Shown here: one piece after another, positions 8,023 to 14,323 of the stretch | How positions within the stretch are numbered: position 1 is the stretch's first letter | Layout: each line of letters opens with the position of its first letter | Source: Clostridia bacterium | GTDB taxonomy: Bacteria; Bacillota_A; Clostridia; Oscillospirales; CAG-272 | Direction of reading: 5' to 3' | Assembly (NCBI GenBank): GCA_017631775.1 | Contig: JAGBSQ010000191.1 | Coordinates: forward strand, 1 to 15,646 | DNA length: 15,646 bases | Made by a program: the position numbers and the translations under genes | The notes under the pieces: generated by a model | What the model was told of the DNA's origin: nothing | The model's database searches: none | What the model saw: the letters and a program-made list of their open reading frames with translations, nothing else

Positions 8023-10269
8023 TTATTGTTTGCAAAAAATGAAGATGCCGCTTGCGGCGCGTACCTTTTCTTCTTGGTTTACGGTGTAGCCGCGAGGAGC
8101 AACCACAAAGCCGTAGGCACCTGCGGGATAGGTCAAATCAAGAACCACGTTATCCCCTTCTCTTTGCCACTTGACCTCAACGCGACCCGAAACCGACTCG
8201 TAATACGCCTTTGCGTGCTGCATATCGGCGGAAAACACAGGACGTATATCAATATTCCCGGCTCCTTGCAGGTTGGGGTTGACCCTAATGCCTGCAAAAT
8301 ATTCGATCATAAGTGCCGAAATATCTCCCCAAAAATGGTGATTGCGAGAGCCGTAAGGCGGACGGACGTTTTCGGCAAGCGAGGTCAGGCCGTCGGCAAT
8401 CATTACGCCGTAAGAGGGGGGATCGAAGCGCGTGATCATTTTGATGGCAAGATCCTCGTAGCCGTAGTCGCAAAGCACGCGGAAGAGAACGCGCCCACCA
8501 AGAACACCAACCGCCATGTGGTCATCTTGCTTGTGAATTTCGTCAAGAAGAACATCGAGCGCCTTTTCTTTTTCTTCTTCGTTATCACACAAACCGTAAA
8601 AGATTGCCATTGCCTGCACCGATTGGCGACTCTCGATAAAACGCATCTCGCTCGCATCCTCTAACAGATGAGTGCGAATGGCGGTGCGCATCTCTTTTGC
8701 AAACGCGCGGCAATAGTCCGCTTCTTCGGGCATTCCCATTCTTTCATAGAGATATGCCGCTTTGACGGCAAGATCGTAGGAGATCGTGCTATCGGTAAAA
8801 ATAAGCGGCGTGGTGTAATCAGGATTTGCGGGGCACCAGTCGCCAAGACCGATCTCCAAAAGTCCGCGCTCGTCGCGACGGGTCTCAAGATAGCGGAAAT
8901 AGCGCACCATTGCCTCTTTTGCCGCCTCGGCAACACGCATATCGTCGCGCAGAACTGCGCAAAAATAAGGCAGATAGATGAGCACGCTATCCCACGCGGG
9001 GCCGTTGCCCCAATGAAAACCCCATCCACCTGTGGGCACAATTCCGGGGAGTGCGCCCTCTTCGTTCATAGCGCGAACAATGCATTTTTCCCACATCAGG
9101 TAGTTATCTTCGGGCTCGAAGTTGAGAAGCGTCTGCTCGGCAGAAAGTGCCGCATCGGCTGTCCAACCGTTCTTCTCACGGTGGGGGCAATCGTTGGGAA
9201 AATGCTGAAAGTTGCCAAGCGTGGAGCGACGCGTCATTTGTTGCAGCTTGTTTAAAATTTCGTTTGAGCAAGAAAAATCGCCTCGGTCACCAAGGTCGGT
9301 GTTCATTACCACATAGGTAAGAAGCGCAGGCGTGGCTTGCTCCTCGGTGATGCCGGTAACAAAAGCATAACGGAAGCCGTAATAGGTAAAGTGAGGGGTG
9401 TATTCTTCAATTCCCTCGCCGCGGCAGGTGTATTCGGTGCGCTGAACGTAGGGGTTGAGGTGCGCCAAGTGCGGACGGTCGAACATAATGCTGTCAAAGC
9501 AGATTTTGCCATTTTTGACAAGTTCGCTGTGGTCAATGACGATGTGCTGACCTTTTTCTCCCTTAACACAAAGGCGAGTAAGACCTACCGCGTTAACGCC
9601 AAAATCATAGAGATAGCCGCCATCGACGGGTGTAATGGAAATCGCCTTCAACTCACCCGTGGCAACGATTGGGCGCGCATCGCAAAGAATGGCATCGCCG
9701 CGGTTGGTGGAGCGGTGAATGGAAGGTGTCCACGAGGAAAGATCACAGCCGGGCAAATTCCAATCCTTTACCTCTTTGCCTGCATCGTATTTTTCACCGT
9801 AGCGGAGATCGTCAAACACCACCGGAGAGGGGTGGCAAAGGAGGTTTTCGTCGGCTTCAATTACTGTTTTTTCATCACCTGTGGTGAGTTCGAGCGCAAA
9901 CGCGAGCTTGGGAGCAGAAAGAAAAGAGGTCTTGTCAAAATCCCAAATAAATCCGCCAAAGCCGTTTTGCATGCCGTTGCCAAGCAAAAAGCCAAGCACG
10001 TTTTGACCCTTGCAAAGAAGAGAGGTAACGTCATACGTATCGTAAGGTAGGACTTGGTCGGGGTTGACGATGTAGGGGGAAAGATGCCCTTTTGTAATCT
10101 TTTTGCCGTTGACGTAGAGCTCGTAAAAGCCAAGCGCGCAAACGGTCAGCTCCGCCTTTTGAGGGAGCTTTTCGAGAATGAAATCGCGGCGCATATAGGG
10201 CGCAGCAACCCAATCATTCAAGCGACAAGTCTTGCGCGAAAAGGATCTGAATTTAGAAGAAAATAACAT
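8023..10269 (-). CDS. Alpha-L-rhamnosidase, GH78 family
   Basis: 748 aa. ATG 10269 is chosen over an upstream ATG because AAAGGAGG sits just before it and the longer version would run through the promoter. Domains in order: N-terminal beta-sandwich (LGFYELYVNG, about 46-55), a concanavalin-like rhamnosidase domain (about 200-320), the six-hairpin (alpha/alpha)6 catalytic domain (about 330-660) and a C-terminal beta domain. The catalytic signature DCPHREKNGWTADA gives D360, E365 and D372, the same spacing as the acidic residues of characterised GH78 enzymes (Bacillus RhaB D567, E572, D579). E633 in TSLAEN matches the usual C-terminal TxLWE glutamate, although the Trp is Ala here. There is no signal peptide, so it should release terminal rhamnose from imported oligosaccharides in the cytoplasm. 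It has its own promoter and terminator. The family is clear; the exact linkage is not. Confidence 0.93.
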   Translation of the reverse strand: MLFSSKFRSFSRKTCRLNDWVAAPYMRRDFILEKLPQKAELTVCALGFYELYVNGKKITKGHLSPYIVNPDQVLPYDTYDVTSLLCKGQNVLGFLLGNGMQNGFGGFIWDFDKTSFLSAPKLAFALELTTGDEKTVIEADENLLCHPSPVVFDDLRYGEKYDAGKEVKDWNLPGCDLSSWTPSIHRSTNRGDAILCDARPIVATGELKAISITPVDGGYLYDFGVNAVGLTRLCVKGEKGQHIVIDHSELVKNGKICFDSIMFDRPHLAHLNPYVQRTEYTCRGEGIEEYTPHFTYYGFRYAFVTGITEEQATPALLTYVVMNTDLGDRGDFSCSNEILNKLQQMTRRSTLGNFQHFPNDCPHREKNGWTADAALSAEQTLLNFEPEDNYLMWEKCIVRAMNEEGALPGIVPTGGWGFHWGNGPAWDSVLIYLPYFCAVLRDDMRVAEAAKEAMVRYFRYLETRRDERGLLEIGLGDWCPANPDYTTPLIFTDSTISYDLAVKAAYLYERMGMPEEADYCRAFAKEMRTAIRTHLLEDASEMRFIESRQSVQAMAIFYGLCDNEEEKEKALDVLLDEIHKQDDHMAVGVLGGRVLFRVLCDYGYEDLAIKMITRFDPPSYGVMIADGLTSLAENVRPPYGSRNHHFWGDISALMIEYFAGIRVNPNLQGAGNIDIRPVFSADMQHAKAYYESVSGRVEVKWQREGDNVVLDLTYPAGAYGFVVAPRGYTVNQEEKVRAASGIFIFCKQ

Positions 10270-10299
10270 TGTTGGGATCCTCCTTTTGTTCTTTGTTTC

Positions 10300-10329
10300 A
10301 TTATACCACACCGCGTGCGCAAATGTCAA
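10300..10329 (-). promoter_or_regulatory. Sigma-70-type promoter of the GH78 gene
   Basis: On the minus strand: TTGACA (10324-10329), 18-base spacer, TATAAT (10300-10305), about 30 bases before ATG 10269. Both hexamers are perfect. It begins only about 10 bases after the terminator of the preceding gene. Confidence 0.87.
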
Positions 10330-10338
10330 TCGATTTTC

Positions 10339-10367
10339 AAAAAAGGAAGGGCGACCTATGGTCGCCC
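10339..10367 (-). terminator. Rho-independent terminator of the DUF3737 gene
   Basis: On the minus strand an 8-bp GC-rich stem GGGCGACC / GGTCGCCC (10360-10367 with 10349-10356) and 3-base loop is followed by TTCC and six T (10339-10344). It lies 16 bases past the stop codon. Confidence 0.85.
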
Positions 10368-10383
10368 ACTTAATAGTTTTGTG

Positions 10384-11220
10384 TTATTTTTGCACCTCTA
10401 CAACACCCTCGGCTTTGGGGTCATCCCAAATTTGTTCGCCGCATTCGGGGACGGTAATGGTTCCCGCGCGAGGGTTTTTGATGCTGATGACGGGTGCGGT
10501 CAGGGTTGCCTCAACCTCGCTCTTCTCAAAACAGAGGTCGGCATCCAGCATTTCGCAATCGATCAGCTTAAGCCCCTTGCAATAGCAAAGCGGCTGCGTG
10601 CCAATGATTTTGCAGTTTATAAAGGTTACATCCTCACAGTACCAACCAAGATATTCGCCCTTGACGGTGCAGTTGCGAAGCACCACGTTTTTGGCGTGCC
10701 AAAAGGCATCCTTGGTGTCAAAATCGCAGTCCTCAAAATAGGAGTTGGTGATGTATTGGAAGGAATATTTGCCCGTGAGCTTAACACCCGTAAAGCGTAA
10801 ACCCTCGGAGCGCATCATAAAATATTCGCCTGCGGCAGAAGTGTTTTTCATCTCGATGCCGCTCACCATCCAGCCGAATTCAGCAGAAATGATATCGCAA
10901 TCGGTAATAGATACGTCCGCGCACTCGCGCAGAGCCTTGGTGCCGTGGAGCTTGCTATCAACAATTTCAATCTCTTGGCTGTACCAAAGAGGCGCGCGAC
11001 AAAGAGAGGTCATCTCGCTTTTTTCGATTTTTGCGCATACGTCGTGCCAAAAAGGATAGCGCAAATTGAAATAACAGCCACTCGTCTCAATATTTCGGCA
11101 CTCCTTAAATGCGCTCTCACCGTCGGCAGGGCCATCGAAGGTGCAGTTTTCCACACGCGTATCCTCGCAACCGTAAAATGCGCGTTCTGCATCAAAATTT
11201 TGATTTTGGATCAGTTTCAT
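10384..11220 (-). CDS. DUF3737-family beta-helix protein
   Basis: 278 aa from ATG 11220; the adjacent ATG at 11223 is equally possible and adds one Met. An AAAGGGA site lies just upstream, and starting here gives the family's usual opening (MKLIQNQNFDAERAFYG). Conserved family stretches are clear: TFDGPADGESAFKECRNI, LRYPFWHD, LHGTKALREC, GKYSFQY, DTKDAFWHAKNV and IIGTQPLCY. The chain is a right-handed-helix type repeat: equivalent positions fall at 108, 127, 146, 165, 184, 203 and 222, exactly 19 residues apart, four of the last being Cys after Asn or Asp. There are 17 cysteines and no signal, which suits the reducing cytoplasm. The family has no settled function; some beta-helix relatives bind or cut polysaccharides, so a carbohydrate role is only suggested by the neighbours. 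Own promoter and terminator. Confidence 0.87.
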   Translation of the reverse strand: MKLIQNQNFDAERAFYGCEDTRVENCTFDGPADGESAFKECRNIETSGCYFNLRYPFWHDVCAKIEKSEMTSLCRAPLWYSQEIEIVDSKLHGTKALRECADVSITDCDIISAEFGWMVSGIEMKNTSAAGEYFMMRSEGLRFTGVKLTGKYSFQYITNSYFEDCDFDTKDAFWHAKNVVLRNCTVKGEYLGWYCEDVTFINCKIIGTQPLCYCKGLKLIDCEMLDADLCFEKSEVEATLTAPVISIKNPRAGTITVPECGEQIWDDPKAEGVVEVQK

Positions 11221-11274
11221 CATTGTTTCCCTTTCTTCCGTTTCAAGGGTCATTCACTTTTTCGTCTTTGGTAT

Positions 11275-11303
11275 ATTATAGCATATTTTGGCGAAAAAAT
11301 CAA
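11275..11303 (-). promoter_or_regulatory. Sigma-70-type promoter of the DUF3737 gene
   Basis: On the minus strand: TTGATT (11298-11303), 17-base spacer, perfect TATAAT (11275-11280), about 50 bases before the start codon. Confidence 0.8.
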
Positions 11304-11336
11304 GGGGAAAAGAGAAAGTAAGTTGCCCTATGTGAT

Positions 11337-11358
11337 GGGACGTCGAGGGCGCCGTCCC
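11337..11358. repeat. Small GC-rich imperfect palindrome, likely dispersed repeat
   Basis: GGGACG (11337-11342) and CGTCCC (11353-11358) flank TCGAGGGCGC. The string looks like repetitive intergenic elements seen in Clostridia, from memory and not searched here. No T tract follows closely, so it is not called a terminator. Confidence 0.45.
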
Positions 11359-11400
11359 CTACCTGTTATTTTTTTGTGCGAATGCTTTTTGGAAGGGGGT

Positions 11401-11440
11401 GCGGGGGGAACCCTTTTTCTCGAAAAAGGTTCCCCCCCGC
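11401..11440. repeat. Long near-perfect hairpin downstream of the GH2 gene
   Basis: The two halves (GCGGGGGGAACC... and ...GGTTCCCCCCCGC) are complementary over almost the full 40 bases, apart from one extra C in each arm and a tiny loop. It begins 6 bases past the GH2 stop codon. It could end or protect the GH2 transcript, but neither strand has a T run directly after it. Probably a dispersed hairpin repeat. Confidence 0.65.
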
Positions 11441-11446
11441 AATCTC

Positions 11447-13198
11447 TTATTCCTCAATTACAGATTTCTTTCCAAATATTCTCGCGTACTTCTCTGCCGG
11501 GAATTTGAAGCGGCGGTCGTAGGTGAGAAGTCCGTTTTGTTCTTGTTCAACGTCGGTGAGTTGCGTATAGCAGAAGCCGAAGAAATGCTCGTTTTCGAGG
11601 AGCGCGTCGGTCAGCCCTTCAAGACGTGCAAAGAATTCGTCCTCGCTGAGCACAGAGGCGCCGTAACCCCAACCTGCGTTTTCTTCATCCATCACCCAAC
11701 GAATGCCGCCGTATTCACTCATAAATACGGGCAACTCGGTTTTGTAAACCTGACGGTGACGATTTAATCTGTAAAGTTGATCGCGTGCGATGCCCTTATC
11801 CATTTCGGCATAGTAGGACTTGAAGGTTTCGGGGTCTTGCTCGTAATCGTGAATGTCGTGCACGTCGGTGCGCTTTGTGGGGAAAGAACCGCTCGAGGTG
11901 ATCACGGGGCGCGTGGGGTCGATTGCCTTGGTGATATCGTAGACGGTATCGAGAAGCTCGTTGCTTTGCGGATGTCCGTTTTGATCCCACGTCTCGTTAA
12001 AAGGACACCAACCGATAACAGACGGGTGCGAGAAATCGCGCTCTACTTCTTCAAGCCACTCGGGCAAAAAGTTTTGCAAATTTTCGAATTTGGTGTGATC
12101 AAAGCCCCAGTTGCCTGCCTCTGCCCAAACCATGTAGCCGAGTCTGTCGGCATGGTAAAGGAAGCGAGGCTCAAACACCTTTTGGTGCAGGCGCGCGCCG
12201 TTGAAGCCGCATGCCATCGAGGCTTCGATATCAAACTTGAGCGCCTCATCGGAGGGAGCGGTGATAACTCCCTCGGGGTTGAAGCCTTGGTCGAGAACAA
12301 AACGGCCGAACACGGTCTTGCCGTTGAGTTGGAAGCCGCTCTCTTTGGTCAGCTTCACCTCGCGCAAGCCGAAGTAACCGTTCATCACATCCACTTTTTC
12401 ACCCGACGTCAACTCAAAAACGAGGTCATAGAGTCTGCCCTTGCCGCATTCCCAAAGGTGCGCCTCAGCAAGAGGAATTTCAACAGTTGCCGCATCTGCC
12501 ATCAATTTTGTGGTTGCAGAACCCATGGGTTTGCCCTCAAAATAGGCTTTTACGCACAACGTGTCACCTACTTTTGCACCCGCGGTCTTGGTTTCAATCA
12601 CCACAGAGGGGGCAGAAATGTTGGGGAAAACTTTATAAGAAACCACATGAGCAGCCTCAACAGCTTCGAGCCAAACGGTTTGCCAAATGCCCGTGGTGCG
12701 CGTATAGAAGCAGCCGTGAGAGTTCAATCTTGTGGATTGCTTGCCTGCAAATTGCTTGCCCGAAAGAATGTCATCCTCGGCATAAACGGTGATGTAGTTG
12801 TCCTTTTCGGCAAGAAAATCGGTAACGTCATGCGAAAAAGAGGTGTAGCCGCCCTTGTGTGCATCTCCAACAGATTTGCCGTTGACGAACACGCGCGTGG
12901 TGTGGTCGCAGGCGTCGATGTGAAGAATCACGCGCTTGCCTGCCCATGCGGTGGGAATTTCAACGTTTCTGCGATACCAAACGGCGTTCATAAAATCGGT
13001 GTGTCCTACTCCCGAAAGAACGGTTTCAGGCGAGAACGGAACGGTGATTTTTCCATCAAGGCTGTCTCTTTCATAAAATTTCTTTTCAAGACCGACCTTG
13101 GCATTATCGATTTCAAAATCCCATACGCCATTGAGACTCTGCCAATCTTGGCGCAATCTGTCGGGACGGGGATGTTCACATCTTGGAATGTTTGTCAT
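11447..13198 (-). CDS. Glycoside hydrolase family 2 enzyme (beta-galactosidase/glucuronidase-like)
   Basis: 583 aa; ATG 13198 follows an AAAGGAGA site, and the gene ends at TAA (11447-11449). Domains in order: N-terminal jelly-roll sugar-binding domain (about 13-180, with LNGVWDFEID, HIDACDHTTRVFVNG, TGIWQTVWLE), an immunoglobulin-like sandwich (about 185-280) and a TIM barrel (about 285-575). The acid/base is E402 in GWCPFNETWD and the nucleophile is E495 in VFMSEYGG, both where GH2 retaining enzymes place them. There is no signal peptide, so it acts inside the cell on imported oligosaccharides. It lacks the extra C-terminal domains of LacZ-type enzymes and is near the size of beta-glucuronidases. 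Whether it removes galactose, glucuronate, mannose or arabinose cannot be told from sequence alone. It is second in an operon, 19 bases after a small membrane protein gene. Confidence 0.92.
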   Translation of the reverse strand: MTNIPRCEHPRPDRLRQDWQSLNGVWDFEIDNAKVGLEKKFYERDSLDGKITVPFSPETVLSGVGHTDFMNAVWYRRNVEIPTAWAGKRVILHIDACDHTTRVFVNGKSVGDAHKGGYTSFSHDVTDFLAEKDNYITVYAEDDILSGKQFAGKQSTRLNSHGCFYTRTTGIWQTVWLEAVEAAHVVSYKVFPNISAPSVVIETKTAGAKVGDTLCVKAYFEGKPMGSATTKLMADAATVEIPLAEAHLWECGKGRLYDLVFELTSGEKVDVMNGYFGLREVKLTKESGFQLNGKTVFGRFVLDQGFNPEGVITAPSDEALKFDIEASMACGFNGARLHQKVFEPRFLYHADRLGYMVWAEAGNWGFDHTKFENLQNFLPEWLEEVERDFSHPSVIGWCPFNETWDQNGHPQSNELLDTVYDITKAIDPTRPVITSSGSFPTKRTDVHDIHDYEQDPETFKSYYAEMDKGIARDQLYRLNRHRQVYKTELPVFMSEYGGIRWVMDEENAGWGYGASVLSEDEFFARLEGLTDALLENEHFFGFCYTQLTDVEQEQNGLLTYDRRFKFPAEKYARIFGKKSVIEE

Positions 13199-13217
13199 AG
13201 TTTTGTCTCCTTTATCG

Positions 13218-13742
13218 TTAACGTTCTATCGTTTTTCTCTTGTTAAATTCTTCAAAGAATTGCTTTGCATCCTTTTGAAGTGTCAGCGCGCTGATGCAAA
13301 CGTCGCCATAGCCAAGCTTGAGATTTACCTTTATCAACAGCATTTGCAATCCGTTCTTATCGTGAAAATACACACCCGGATTTTTGAGTTTGATGTTCAA
13401 AAAGCCGCCTTTGATGTATACACGCTCCATGTCATCCCATCTGATTTTTCCAAGGGAGATGGCAGAGGAATTATCTAACAGATAATCGTCGCAAAGTTCG
13501 ATCAGTGGTTTTTTGGAAAAGAGCTCCTTGACACCGTACGCGGTGCAAGCCAAGGTAATTACCATGCTCACAGCGCAAAACACCCTGAATGCCCAAAAGA
13601 AAACCGCACTGTCGAGCAAGAGAGAAGGCTTGTGCGGCAACGCACGAAAATCAACAATCAAAAAAACGAAAAAAAGCGCTGTTGCAAACAGAGTGATCAC
13701 AGCATTCTTAAGCGTTTGCTTTTTGTTTTGCTTGATAATCAT
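13218..13742 (-). CDS. Small membrane protein, STM3941-like
   Basis: 174 aa, with a GGAGA site before ATG 13742 and TAA at 13218-13220. Two hydrophobic segments (about 14-31 and 45-70) are followed by a soluble C-terminal domain of about 100 residues containing IELCDDYLLDNSSAISLGKIRWDDM, which resembles the STM3941 family: a two-helix anchor followed by a PH-like domain. The family has no known reaction. It lies 19 bases upstream of the GH2 gene on the same transcript. Co-transcription is clear from spacing, but a functional link to glycan breakdown is not shown. Family assignment is from recall of the motif and moderately sure. Confidence 0.75.
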   Translation of the reverse strand: MIIKQNKKQTLKNAVITLFATALFFVFLIVDFRALPHKPSLLLDSAVFFWAFRVFCAVSMVITLACTAYGVKELFSKKPLIELCDDYLLDNSSAISLGKIRWDDMERVYIKGGFLNIKLKNPGVYFHDKNGLQMLLIKVNLKLGYGDVCISALTLQKDAKQFFEEFNKRKTIER

Positions 13743-13777
13743 GGCAAGTCTCCTTCGGGTAAAACTTTCTTTGGTTT

Positions 13778-13806
13778 ATTATAACACAAACCACAGTACG
13801 TGTCAA
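13778..13806 (-). promoter_or_regulatory. Sigma-70-type promoter of the STM3941-like/GH2 operon
   Basis: On the minus strand: perfect TTGACA (13801-13806), 17-base spacer, perfect TATAAT (13778-13783), about 35 bases upstream of ATG 13742. Confidence 0.9.
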
Positions 13807-13915
13807 TACAGGCGCAACTTTTCACAAAAAGAAAGTTCCTTTTGTTCCAACATCGTTCACAAAAGAAGCTTGCCCCCCCTAATTCTAACACATACAAATA
13901 AATAAAAAAATCCGT

Positions 13916-14148
13916 ATGTCATCCTGAGCGGAGTCGAAGTTTCACCGAGTGAGGAACGAGGTGAAACCAAGGTGCGTAGCACCGCAGGGATCTCGCTACA
14001 AATCTTGGTGACTTTTTGATGGGATGTAACATTTTCTTTGGCAAGCCACCCAAACTCGTTTAGAGATCCCATCGTCGCATTCGCTCCTCGGTTCTGCTTG
14101 TTCGCTCACGCTCAACCCGCAGAACTTCGACTCCGCTCAGGATGACAT
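13916..14148. repeat. 233-bp non-coding element with 26-bp perfect terminal inverted repeats
   Basis: The ends (13916-13941 and 14123-14148) are exact reverse complements, starting ATGTCATCCTGAGCGGAGTC. Inside are further pairs: TTTCACC/GGTGAAA (13940-13946, 13960-13966), GGGATCTC/GAGATCCC (13987-13994, 14063-14070) and GTTCTGC/GCAGAAC (14091-14097, 14119-14125), so the whole unit folds. No transposase and no clear target-site duplication are seen. The terminal motif is a widespread intergenic repeat in bacterial genomes; it is MITE-like. The rest of the 13807-14257 gap shows nothing I can support as a gene. Confidence 0.85.
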
Positions 14149-14257
14149 GCTGATTGTTTCTGCTTTTTTTATTTTGTCATTAAAAAGGCGAGAAGAGTCT
14201 CTACTGTTATTGATCCTTTGCTTTGTTATTCCTTTGCAACAAAATTACCCTTTTATC

Positions 14258-14286
14258 TTGACTTTTTCCCTCATCTATGATAATAT
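14258..14286 (+). promoter_or_regulatory. Probable promoter of the GH30 gene
   Basis: TTGACT (14258-14263), 17-base spacer, TAATAT (14281-14286); GATAAT at 14279-14284 is an alternative -10 with a shorter spacer. It lies about 40 bases before ATG 14324. Weaker match than the minus-strand promoters. Confidence 0.6.
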
Positions 14287-14323
14287 GAATATACCGAAAA
14301 ACAACCTCAAAAGGAGCTAACGT

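Noticed and set aside
7865..8035. 57-residue N-terminal extension of the MBL lipoprotein
   Set aside because: It spans the promoter and upstream inverted repeat; the inner ATG has a good ribosome binding site and a lipoprotein signal.
11401..11440. Hairpin after the GH2 gene as a classic terminator
   Set aside because: The stem is strong but neither strand has a T tract directly after it, so it is listed as a repeat.
13857..14072. 71-codon minus-strand frame within the inverted-repeat element
   Set aside because: No ribosome binding site, no recognisable protein, and fully explained by the repeat.
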